Shown: positions 1-6,417 of the stretch, piece after piece
Layout: the number at the start of each line of letters is the position of its first letter
Numbering within the stretch: the first letter of the stretch is position 1
DNA from: Acidimicrobiaceae bacterium
GTDB lineage: Bacteria > Actinomycetota > Acidimicrobiia > Acidimicrobiales > UBA10347
Direction of reading: 5' to 3'
Length of the DNA: 6,696 bases
Assembly (NCBI GenBank): GCA_003485885.1
Contig: DNHM01000004.1
Location: forward strand, 1-6,696
Notes under the pieces: model-generated
Seen by the model: the letters and a program-made list of their open reading frames with translations, nothing else
What the model was told of the DNA's origin: nothing
The model's database searches: none
Position numbers and translations under genes: made by a program

Positions 1-16
1 TGGCGCCCCAAGCAGC

Positions 17-349
17 TTGGCGTTGATGGGCGAGTTCATCCGAGCCCAGCGCAAGATGATGGAACTAAGCCAGCGCGAGCTGGCCAAGCTCACCAAACTG
101 TCAGACCCCTACGTCAGCCAGCTCGAACGTGGTCTCCATGCACCGTCGGTCCGGGTGCTGAAGGCCTTGGCCGAGGCGTTGAATGTCCGAGCCGAAACAT
201 TGCTCCAGTTCGCTGGGTTATACGAAGATTCAAGCGAAGTACCTTCGGTTGAAGAGTCCATCGCTGCTGATCTGGTGCTCACCGATAAGCAGAAGATGGC
301 GCTCCTCGGTGTGTATCGAGGGTTCCTCGACGCACAGACGGCCCCCTGA
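17..349 (+). CDS. XRE-family helix-turn-helix transcriptional regulator (5' end may lie outside the window)
   Basis: This is a small DNA-binding regulator, cytoplasmic, of the Cro/C1 type. From the TTG at 17, an HTH domain spans about residues 5-62: a GEFIRAQR first helix, the SQRELAKLT helix, and the recognition helix around LSDPYVSQLERG (28-39), followed by PSVRVLKALAEAL. The C-terminal part (about 78-105, with LTDKQKMALLGVY) resembles the tail of actinobacterial XRE proteins of the Rv0474 kind, as I remember that family; no sensor or metal site is visible. The start is uncertain. TTG at 17, TTG at 23 and ATG at 26 are all possible, and the frame stays open to the left edge, so the true start may be upstream. 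The stop overlaps the next gene's ATG by one base (TGATG), so the regulator and the acyl-CoA synthetase are probably co-translated, and it may control this operon. Family call is secure; target and ligand are unknown. Confidence 0.88.
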   Translation: MALMGEFIRAQRKMMELSQRELAKLTKLSDPYVSQLERGLHAPSVRVLKALAEALNVRAETLLQFAGLYEDSSEVPSVEESIAADLVLTDKQKMALLGVYRGFLDAQTAP

Positions 350-1881
350 TGTCCGTCGTCTCCGACATCCATCGGCTAGCAGCCCGGTCTGTCCGGTTTG
401 CAGCGTGGGACCCGCTACTCACTGGGGCCAGGACTGCTGGGCTCGTCCGGTGGGGTCCAACACTAAGTGCACTGGTCCATGCTTCGGCACTGCGTTGGCC
501 ATCGCGTCCTGCGGTCATCGACGATGACGGAACGCTGACATATCGACAGTTAGATCAGCAGGCAGACCGACTAGCGGCTGGATTGCGCAAACTCCCCGAC
601 GGGGCTATGGGTCTGCTGAGTCGCAACCATCGTGGCTTCCCACTTGCCCAGTTAGCAATCGAACGTTCAGGCCGCAACGCGGTGATGCTGAATACTTCGC
701 TGCCAGCTAGCCAGCTCGCGCAGATCGCTCAGCGTGAAGAACTTGCCGTTGTTATTGCCGACGACGAGTTCGCCGACCGACTTAATGGCGTTCCGGTGCA
801 GGTTGTTTCTGCCGACGACCCCGGTGCACACAGTCGTGCGACCTTGGCGGCGTGGCCACGACGCCGTTCCCGGGTCGTCATGCTCACGTCGGGAACAACT
901 GGCCCACCCAAAGGCGCTCGCCAGGCGGAACAGCGGCCGTCCATCGGCGACGCCGGGCTGCTCGATGCGTTGCCGATTCGGATGAACGACACCACGCTGG
1001 TCGCCTCACCGTTGTTCCATGCGTGGGGTCTCGCCCATTGCAACATCGCCTTGGCCACGGGCTCCACACTGGTCTTGCAACGCACGTTCGATCCCGGTGC
1101 AACCTTCCGCTCCATTGCCAGCAACGACGTGTCGTTGGTTGCCGTGGTCCCTGTCATGCTGAGTCGCCTGCTCGCCGCGGCTCATCCCCTTCTCGATGTG
1201 GCAGGACTACGTGCGGTTGTGTGTTCAGGGAACGTGTTGTCTGGCACCTTGGCTAACAGGTGGATCGAACGATTCGGTCCTCACCTCTACAACGTCTATG
1301 GCTCAACCGAAACGGCTATCGCCACCGTCGCCACACCTCAGGACCTGGTGAACGCCCCTGGAACCGTGGGCTCGGCACCGGCGGGTGTAACCGTGGTGAT
1401 CTTGGACGATCAGAACAACCCGGTTGCACCAGGGACGATCGGACGGGTGTTCACGTCGAACTCCATGCAGTTCGACGGCTACACCGACGGCACTAGCCGC
1501 ACCCGCGTGGGCAGTTTCATGGCCACCGGTGATCTCGGTTACCTCGATGTAGTGGGTCGGCTCTTCGTCGACGGCCGCGAGAACGACCTCATCGTGACCG
1601 GCGGCGAGAACGTGTTCCCGTCGCAGGTCGAAGAGGTTCTTGAGCAACACCCACTTGTCCGCCAGGCAGCGGTTGTCGGCTCACCAGACGATGAGTTCGG
1701 ACAACGCATCGCTGCATTCGTCGTGGCCGAACCTGGTCTCGATCTCGACGAGTTGAACGACTGGTGCCACGACCTGTTGGCCCCCTTTCAACGACCACGA
1801 GACCTCACCTTTCTCGATGAACTCCCGATGACCACCACTGGCAAAGTACTGCGACGTTCCCTGCTCACTATCTCGCTCTGA
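349..1881 (+). CDS. AMP-forming acyl-CoA synthetase (FadD-type fatty acid-CoA ligase)
   Basis: This 510-aa member of the ANL adenylating superfamily would activate a carboxylic acid, probably a fatty acid, to an acyl-AMP and then to an acyl-CoA in the cytoplasm. The diagnostic motifs are in order. The phosphate-binding loop TSGTTGPPKG is at 180-189; YNVYGSTET, which helps bind the adenine, is at 314-322. GDLG at 394-397 carries the ribose-binding Asp395. GRENDLIVTGGENVFP starts at 409 and carries the hinge region and Arg410. TTTGKVLR at 495-502 carries the catalytic Lys499. Length is normal for the family and nothing is truncated. The N-terminus (about 1-60) resembles mycobacterial FadD12/FadD2-type ligases rather than short medium-chain enzymes, but chain length cannot be read from sequence. 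The ATG at 349 overlaps the regulator's stop, which fixes this start well. A hydrolase gene follows 34 nt downstream. General function is very secure; the substrate is inferred. Confidence 0.95.
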   Translation: MSVVSDIHRLAARSVRFAAWDPLLTGARTAGLVRWGPTLSALVHASALRWPSRPAVIDDDGTLTYRQLDQQADRLAAGLRKLPDGAMGLLSRNHRGFPLAQLAIERSGRNAVMLNTSLPASQLAQIAQREELAVVIADDEFADRLNGVPVQVVSADDPGAHSRATLAAWPRRRSRVVMLTSGTTGPPKGARQAEQRPSIGDAGLLDALPIRMNDTTLVASPLFHAWGLAHCNIALATGSTLVLQRTFDPGATFRSIASNDVSLVAVVPVMLSRLLAAAHPLLDVAGLRAVVCSGNVLSGTLANRWIERFGPHLYNVYGSTETAIATVATPQDLVNAPGTVGSAPAGVTVVILDDQNNPVAPGTIGRVFTSNSMQFDGYTDGTSRTRVGSFMATGDLGYLDVVGRLFVDGRENDLIVTGGENVFPSQVEEVLEQHPLVRQAAVVGSPDDEFGQRIAAFVVAEPGLDLDELNDWCHDLLAPFQRPRDLTFLDELPMTTTGKVLRRSLLTISL

Positions 1882-1915
1882 CCCTCCTGATCCTCCTCTG
1901 CTGAACTGGACCCTC

Positions 1916-3075
1916 GTGCCTACAACACTCCCCGACCTCCCCACTGGCATCGACCTCATGCATCACGCCACCGATTGGGTTCGGGGCCACAGCGACGACG
2001 ACATCCCGACGCCAAAGCCGACACCCGCAGCGCTCGGCAAATGGTGGATCGACGAATGGTCCATGCAGGCTGAGATGCTGCAGGGCCGAATGCGGATCCC
2101 CGACATCACCTTTCGTCGCCGTTTACGCGAAGAACTGTCCGAGGCCCGTGCATTGTTCGGCGAACGAGGCTGGATCAAGGATCCTCGCTCGTACCACCAA
2201 GAACCGCCGGCCACCACTGACATGACGCTGAAGTCGGCGCCGTTCGCGGGACTCAAACTCGAGCGGTTCCGGTTTGCTAGCGACTTCGAGCCGCACCTGG
2301 GCGTGACCGGTGGCTGAATTACCCCAAGGCCAACGAGGCCGCTGGCTGGATTCTGCGCCACAGCGACTACGAAGATCGCCCGTGGATCCTGGTGATCAAC
2401 GGGTATCGCACTGGCGACCTTGGTACCGACCTGATGTCGTTTCGGGTGAAACACCTGCATAAAGACTTGGGTCTCAATGTGGCCAATGTGACGTTGCCGT
2501 TACATGGCCCCCGCGCACTTGGTGAGACCTCGGGTGCTCGCGTCTTGAACGCAGGTGCGATGAACACCATCAACACCATTGCTCACGGCGCGTGGGATAT
2601 CCGTCGGGTCCTTGCCTGGTTGCGGACGGAGATGGGAGCCCAATCAATCGGAATCAGCGGCATCTCGTTGGGCGGTTACATGGTGTCGTTGGTCAGTTGT
2701 CTCGACGACGACCTCGCCTGTGTCATCGCCGGTGTCCCCGAGAGCGACCTGGTTCGGGGCATGCGCCGCCAGATCGAACCGCTCCTTCCGCCGTTCTACG
2801 AACAGTGGGGCCTGTCGTGGGGCCCACTAGAACGGGTCTTCACCCCGGTGTCGCCACTCGCTATGCAGCCCCTGGTCGCTCATGACCGGCGTTATATCTA
2901 CGCCGGGCTTCTCGATCGGTGGGTGCGCCCCGGCAACGTCAAGACGTTGTGGGAACACTGGGGCCAGCCAAGTATCCACTGGTACAACGGCAGCCACCTT
3001 TCGTTCCCGTTCGAGAAGTCGGTGAAACGTTATGTCGATGGGGCGCTACGCGAGGCGTTGCCGCTGTCGACCTAA
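1916..3075 (+). pseudogene. Alpha/beta hydrolase gene broken by a single-base frameshift
   Basis: Two reading frames together encode one hydrolase of about 386 aa. The first runs from GTG 1916 to a TGA at 2315-2317. The second is open from at least 2299 and ends with TAA at 3073-3075. The break falls near 2297-2302: frame one reads DFEPHLG then VTGG and stop, while the other frame picks up GRDRWLNYPKAN. One missing base after the His codon at 2294-2296 would restore continuity. Numbering across the join, the nucleophile elbow GISLGG places Ser251 (2665), the likely acid is Asp334 in LLDRW (2914), and the His is His361 in NGSHLSF (2995), so the triad is intact. At the usual oxyanion-loop His-Gly there is NG (Asn162). 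The GxSxGG and WYxGSH context resembles ABHD18-like hydrolases, but that assignment is tentative. It follows the acyl-CoA synthetase by 34 nt on the same strand. It is either a real pseudogene or a sequencing/assembly error; the second half is otherwise undamaged, which favours a recent event or an error. Confidence 0.85.
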
Positions 3076-3086
3076 GGCACACTTCG

Positions 3087-3099
3087 GCTGGCCACCAGC
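3087..3099. repeat. Small inverted repeat in the convergent gap
   Basis: GCTGG (3087-3091) and CCAGC (3095-3099) form a perfect 5-bp stem with a 3-base CCA loop, 12 nt past the hydrolase stop. It may assist termination together with the stronger hairpin 30 nt downstream. It is short enough to be chance. Confidence 0.3.
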
Positions 3100-3127
3100 G
3101 CGACCGAGTTGTGGGTTGGCGCGGTGA

Positions 3128-3154
3128 AACGGCCTGCATGAACTGCAGACCGTT
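3128..3154. terminator. Likely bidirectional terminator hairpin between convergent genes
   Basis: Arms at 3128-3138 and 3144-3154 pair over 11 bp with one internal C/A mismatch, around a 5-base TGAAC loop. The hairpin lies in the 93-nt gap between the plus-strand hydrolase (ends 3075) and the minus-strand esterase (ends 3169), where a terminator serving both directions is expected. There is no proper U-tract: only GTT follows on the plus strand and TTT on the minus strand. Weak or absent U-tracts are common in high-GC actinobacterial terminators, so position and stem support the call but do not prove it. Confidence 0.5.
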
Positions 3155-3168
3155 GTTACACCATCGAG

Positions 3169-4239
3169 TTACAAGCTGTTGGCGAAACTATTGATGTCGC
3201 GGATTGTGCCCATGTAGACCTCGGGCATTGCATCGCGGAACAAGCAGTCGCCGGCATGGCAGGTGCCATTAACCGTGCGGCTCGACGCGGAGACACCGGC
3301 GGCAAGCAGCTTGCGGAAGTAGGCAAGACCTTCGTCGCGGAGCGGATCAAGTTCGTTCACCGAGATGCAATGAGGCGGGAGACCTTGCAGGTCCTCGACC
3401 GACGCGTGGTGAGGCCACGCGAGCGGGTTCGTGTCGTCGGCGCCGTCGGGGCTGTACATGCGCACCATCGAACCCATCATCGAGCAGTTCAAGAAGTAGT
3501 CATCGTTCTCCCACAATGACGGCAGAGCGGGATCCTTTTCGGCATAGGCACCGGAGATGTATGGACACTGGGCATACACGCCATCGACCATGTCCAGCGC
3601 ACCTTCGCCCTTTGCCTTGAGCGTGGTGGCGAGTGACAGGTTCCCGCCGCCGGACTCGCCGGAAATCACGATCTTGGATATCCCAAGCGCATCACGGTTG
3701 TCATGGGCCCACTTCAGGCCGCTAAAGCAATCGTTGAGGCCTGCAGGGAATGGGTGCGGACCGAGTTTCCCAGCAGCGTTGCGGAATTCGACACCGATCA
3801 CGACCAACCCTGTTGCGGCCAACTCGTCGCGCCATCGCACATAACCATCACCTGAAGCTTCCATGATGACCATGCCGCCGCCGTGCATGTGCACGATGGC
3901 AGGCGAAGGTCCCTCGACATCGGTGGGTGTGTGAATGTACAGGCTCACATCGTTGCCATCGATGCCCCGAATGACCTCGGTTCGCCGTTCGACATTGGTG
4001 ACAGCCGGGGCGTTCGCTGCGAAGATGCCTCCGAGCGCACCAAACCCCTCTTCGGCAGCCATCGCATACTCCTGCAATGCTTCACTCGGCGAGTTGATAT
4101 CGACCGGCGCCGGTTCTGGTGCACCGTCGAGGCCGATCGGCACCATCGCCGCCACCATGCGAGGGTCCGCTCGGGGATCGGTGCCGATCACCATAGATGG
4201 ATCACCGAGTCGGCCAGGAAGAATTGGAGCGTTGGTCAT
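3169..4239 (-). CDS. HSL-family alpha/beta hydrolase (carboxylesterase/lipase)
   Basis: This 356-aa protein belongs to the hormone-sensitive-lipase group of alpha/beta hydrolases (Pfam alpha/beta hydrolase fold-3 type) and would hydrolyse carboxylic esters. The HGGG oxyanion motif is at 119-122. The nucleophile motif GESGG at 194-198 places Ser196; the common form is GDSAGG, so Glu195 and Gly197 are mild variants. The acid is probably Asp298 in [10 protein letters not shown], and the base His328 in NGTCHAGD. The conserved [16 protein letters not shown] stretch (about 162-177) also fits the family. There is an N-terminal extension of about 90 residues before the core strands and no signal peptide, so it is probably cytoplasmic. 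The ATG at 4239 has no clear Shine-Dalgarno sequence. It lies 48 nt after the sulfotransferase-like gene on the same strand, so it could be the third gene of that operon, but the palindrome just upstream of its start suggests possible separate control. Family call is secure; substrate unknown. Confidence 0.92.
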   Translation of the reverse strand: MTNAPILPGRLGDPSMVIGTDPRADPRMVAAMVPIGLDGAPEPAPVDINSPSEALQEYAMAAEEGFGALGGIFAANAPAVTNVERRTEVIRGIDGNDVSLYIHTPTDVEGPSPAIVHMHGGGMVIMEASGDGYVRWRDELAATGLVVIGVEFRNAAGKLGPHPFPAGLNDCFSGLKWAHDNRDALGISKIVISGESGGGNLSLATTLKAKGEGALDMVDGVYAQCPYISGAYAEKDPALPSLWENDDYFLNCSMMGSMVRMYSPDGADDTNPLAWPHHASVEDLQGLPPHCISVNELDPLRDEGLAYFRKLLAAGVSASSRTVNGTCHAGDCLFRDAMPEVYMGTIRDINSFANSL

Positions 4240-4246
4240 TGTTGAA

Positions 4247-4257
4247 GTCTGTCAGAC
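4247..4257. promoter_or_regulatory. Candidate operator: 11-bp palindrome just before the esterase start
   Basis: GTCTG (4247-4251) and CAGAC (4253-4257) form a perfect inverted repeat around one central base. It sits 8-18 nt upstream of the esterase ATG on the minus strand, inside the 48-nt gap after the sulfotransferase-like gene. Its location could block transcription or ribosome access if a dimeric repressor binds it. No dedicated repressor lies beside it; the only regulator in the window is the XRE protein at the left end. The site is short, so chance is possible. Confidence 0.3.
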
Positions 4258-4287
4258 CACTAACGCCTGTGCACAAGCAAGAAGTGT

Positions 4288-5028
4288 TCAGCTAATAGCG
4301 AACTGTGCGAACCGTTCGAACAATGGCATTGCCTGGTCGAGAACGGCCAGCGTCTTTTCAGGAACGTCACGACTCGACGGCACGTACGGCGCAAACGATG
4401 TCGATGCATGCACGTTGTCGTACCAATGTTTGGCCCACACACCGTCTTCGGGCTTCGGGCCAGCCGGCCAACTCAGGACCGCAGGGTCGAAGTCCAAACC
4501 GACCCGTTCGCAAACCTGTCCGAGCACTCCAGCGGGATCTCGCAAGAGTGACTGCGTTTCGATCACAACCGGTGAGCCGCCTTCGGCCAGGATCGCGTCG
4601 AGCAGCTCTACCGACTCAACCAAACCGGTATCGCTCAGCTCACAGTTAGGAAGTTGCACCGACAACGACGCCAACATGTCTCGAGGGTGACGGACCAGCA
4701 GGATGTTCTCGGTATGGGCGAGATGGCGGCGGTCAACACCATTGAGATGATGCGCCATCTGTTTGATGTACAGCACGGGCGTGGCACATGGCCCGAGGAT
4801 CACATCACTGATCACAGCGTCGGGATCATGGCGCTGACTGGCCAGGATCTCAGGCACTCCCGGATGACCACGATCGTCCCTGGTCAGGTAGTGGGCGTAC
4901 AGCGGCTCGTCGTACACCGTGGTGTCAGCGCGCTGACGCCACGAGTACATGAGCGCGGTCGATATGTTGCGCGGGCCCGACCAACACTGGACCCGGATCA
5001 CGCCGTCAGTCGGCGGCGCCAAATTCAC
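4288..5028 (-). CDS. PAPS-type sulfotransferase-like protein coupled to a class-IV aminotransferase
   Basis: This 246-aa protein has the two cofactor-binding signatures of the sulfotransferase P-loop fold. The 5'-phosphosulfate loop WSGPRNISTAL is at 16-26 (Arg20, Ser23, Thr24). A 3'-phosphate-binding stretch LVRHPRDMLASL is at 111-122 (Arg113, Ser121). DEPLYAHYL (40-48) and AGPKPEDGVWAKHWY (189-203) match, as I remember it, the N-terminal half of the plant branched-chain-aminotransferase-like proteins such as BCAL1 of Arabidopsis. There is no signal peptide or membrane segment. The GTG start at 5028 overlaps the aminotransferase stop by four bases (GTGA), giving tight translational coupling; it is the only sensible start. 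A sulfuryl transfer activity is possible, but neither acceptor nor real PAPS use is known for this group, so a nucleotide-binding partner role for the aminotransferase is an equal possibility. Fold assignment is good; reaction unknown. Confidence 0.83.
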   Translation of the reverse strand: MNLAPPTDGVIRVQCWSGPRNISTALMYSWRQRADTTVYDEPLYAHYLTRDDRGHPGVPEILASQRHDPDAVISDVILGPCATPVLYIKQMAHHLNGVDRRHLAHTENILLVRHPRDMLASLSVQLPNCELSDTGLVESVELLDAILAEGGSPVVIETQSLLRDPAGVLGQVCERVGLDFDPAVLSWPAGPKPEDGVWAKHWYDNVHASTSFAPYVPSSRDVPEKTLAVLDQAMPLFERFAQFAIS

Positions 5029-5978
5029 TGCGCCGTGGTCGAGGACAGCGTTGCTTCATAACCGCCCGAAGCGACCTCAGTGGCCATTGCTGCTTGATAA
5101 AGCTCGCGGAGCCGAGCCGACATGGGACCCTGCCTGCCGTCGGCGATGGTGCGTCCGTCGATCGTGTGCACCGGAGTCACACCACCGAACGTGCCGGTCA
5201 CGAATGCTTCGTCGGCGGCGTAGACATCGGTAAGGGAGAACGGCGCTCGGTGTGCCGGGATCCCAGCTGCGACCGCTACCTCGTAGATCAGAGCGCTGGT
5301 GATGCCATTCAAGTTGTATTGCCCCGTGGCGGTGTAGATCTCGCCCTTTTTCACGATGAAGAAGTTGGTGGCGTTACACGTAGCGACCGCACCGGTGGGA
5401 TCAAGCATGAGCGCCTCGTCGGCACCTGCGTTCGTGGCTTGGATGAGTGCGATGACTTCATGGAGCTTGGAGTGACAGTTCAGCTTCTGGTCAAGCGTGT
5501 CTGGCGGCGGTCGGCGCACCGTTGCGGTGAAGAGCGAGATGCCCTGGTCGCGCACCGCTGGATCTGCAGCCTTGTGTTCGGCGATGATCACAATGTTTGG
5601 TCCACCGATGCAGTTCGACGGGTGCTGTGATGGCGTCTTCTTATCACCACGTGTGACCATGAGCCGCACGTGCACATTGTCGTGCATGTCGTTGCGGTCG
5701 ATTGTCTCTCGGAGCGCAGCAGTCACGCCAGCCCGGTCGAGGCCGATGTCGATCCCGGTTGCCGCAGATCCAGCGAAGAGTCGGTCGAGGTGGCGATCGA
5801 GGAACGCGAAGACGTCGTGGTGCAACCGGATGCCTTCCCAGATGCCGTCGCCGACCAGAAAACCGCTATCGAACACCGAGATCTTGGCTTCGTTACGGGG
5901 GAAGAATTCGCCGTTGATGTAGATCTCGACGGTGGCATTACGTTCGTCGGCGATCGCCTGATGAGTACTTTTCGTCAC
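5025..5978 (-). CDS. Class-IV PLP-dependent aminotransferase (branched-chain / D-amino acid type)
   Basis: This 317-aa fold-type IV aminotransferase would move an amino group between an amino acid and a 2-oxo acid. Signatures include INGEFFPRNEAKISVFDSGF (21-40), GDGIWEGIRL (43-52) and RHLDRLF (62-68). The probable PLP lysine is Lys165 in LDQKLNCHSKL, with ADEALML at 186-192, NLNGITS at 222-228 and the C-terminal ADEAFVTGTFGGVTPV at 255-270. The Glu that normally follows the G-x-V-S motif and contacts the PLP ring nitrogen aligns here with Thr200 (GAVATCNATNFF, 196-207). Its length and sequence match the C-terminal half of plant BCAL fusion proteins, from memory. It starts at GTG 5978, with a -10-like TAGCGT six bases upstream, which suggests a leaderless mRNA. 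It is the first gene of the minus-strand block and overlaps the sulfotransferase-like gene by 4 nt. It need not be IlvE: BCAT, D-amino acid and aminodeoxychorismate lyase families share this fold, so no symbol is given. Confidence 0.92.
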   Translation of the reverse strand: MTKSTHQAIADERNATVEIYINGEFFPRNEAKISVFDSGFLVGDGIWEGIRLHHDVFAFLDRHLDRLFAGSAATGIDIGLDRAGVTAALRETIDRNDMHDNVHVRLMVTRGDKKTPSQHPSNCIGGPNIVIIAEHKAADPAVRDQGISLFTATVRRPPPDTLDQKLNCHSKLHEVIALIQATNAGADEALMLDPTGAVATCNATNFFIVKKGEIYTATGQYNLNGITSALIYEVAVAAGIPAHRAPFSLTDVYAADEAFVTGTFGGVTPVHTIDGRTIADGRQGPMSARLRELYQAAMATEVASGGYEATLSSTTAQ

Positions 5979-5984
5979 CCACAG

Positions 5985-5990
5985 ACGCTA
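5985..5990 (-). promoter_or_regulatory. Candidate -10 element for leaderless transcription of the aminotransferase
   Basis: On the minus strand the hexamer TAGCGT fits the actinobacterial TANNNT -10 consensus. It ends 6 nt before the GTG start codon at 5978, the usual distance from -10 to the transcription start. Transcription would then begin at the G of the start codon, which explains the lack of a Shine-Dalgarno sequence. No convincing -35 was seen. Confidence 0.33.
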
Positions 5991-6027
5991 GCCCGGCGCC
6001 AGCGCCGCGACGCCGTCACGAAACGAA

Positions 6028-6107
6028 ACCACTGGCTCTCGTTGATCAAGCACCGATCCTGCAGGGAGCGAACGGTGCGCCTCCCGGCCGAAAGCTACCA
6101 CTGGCTC
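6028..6107 (+). repeat. Direct repeat ACCACTGGCTC, two copies in the divergent promoter region
   Basis: Perfect 11-base copies lie at 6028-6038 and 6097-6107, 69 bp apart start to start, in the 130-nt spacer between the aminotransferase and the coiled-coil gene. The second copy ends one base before the coiled-coil ATG. Regulator binding is possible, but two copies of 11 bases can occur by chance and the sequence is not palindromic. Confidence 0.3.
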
Positions 6108-6108
6108 C

Positions 6109-6417
6109 ATGGCGGAGATCGACGACATTGTCAGGCGGCTTTCGCAGGTCACCGACGAACTACTGGCGTTACACGACGACGACTTCGCAGCCCGCTTCAA
6201 GCTCGAGACCGAACGAGACCGGCTCCGTGCCCAAGCGGCCGAATTCCACCAGCGCAAGGACGAAGGCAGAACAACGGCAGAACTTCGTGCTGAACTCGTC
6301 GAGCGGCAGAAGCAGCTTGTGCAGATGCAGGACAGCTTCGTGAATCGAGCAACGCAGGCTTCTTCGGCATCGGGGGCTGGTGGAGCGGGCGCTGAGCGGG
6401 CCATCGGAGCGAGCTAG
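6109..6417 (+). CDS. Small coiled-coil protein, apparently cut short by an in-frame TAG
   Basis: This 102-aa acidic/basic protein is rich in Glu, Arg, Ala and Leu, with heptad-like hydrophobic spacing at about 4-45 and 57-77 (for example IDDIVRRLSQVTDELLAL and TAELRAELVERQKQL), so it is very likely a helical coiled-coil. A Ser/Ala/Gly-rich linker at 83-98 follows. There is no signal peptide, membrane segment or catalytic motif. It resembles short actinobacterial proteins of unknown function that I recall having the same layout: helical hairpin, glycine-rich linker, then a final short helix. That final helix is present here, but only downstream of the TAG stop at 6415-6417, in the same frame. 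The start is ATG 6109; there is no clear Shine-Dalgarno sequence. It is divergent from the aminotransferase gene, with 130 nt between them. Function unknown. Confidence 0.75.
   Translation: MAEIDDIVRRLSQVTDELLALHDDDFAARFKLETERDRLRAQAAEFHQRKDEGRTTAELRAELVERQKQLVQMQDSFVNRATQASSASGAGGAGAERAIGAS

Noticed and set aside
729..1157. Long antisense open frame (142 codons) inside the acyl-CoA synthetase gene
   Set aside because: It is a shadow frame in high-GC DNA: no family signature, Arg/Ser/Thr-rich composition, and it lies fully within a gene whose motifs are all intact.
2297..2320. Programmed ribosomal frameshift in the hydrolase
   Set aside because: No X-XXY-YYZ slippery heptamer or clear downstream pseudoknot was seen, and this family is not known for recoding; a one-base deletion or sequence error is simpler.
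3935..4690. 251-codon plus-strand frame across the esterase start and sulfotransferase-like gene
   Set aside because: It is opposite two well-supported genes, has Ser/Arg/Pro-rich low-information composition and no recognisable domain.
5094..5630. 178-codon plus-strand frame opposite the aminotransferase
   Set aside because: The aminotransferase on the other strand has clear family motifs throughout; this frame has none.
5988..6404. 138-codon minus-strand frame opposite the coiled-coil gene
   Set aside because: Composition is Ser/Ala/Arg-rich with runs of Ser, typical of the reverse complement of a Glu/Leu/Arg-rich coiled-coil gene.
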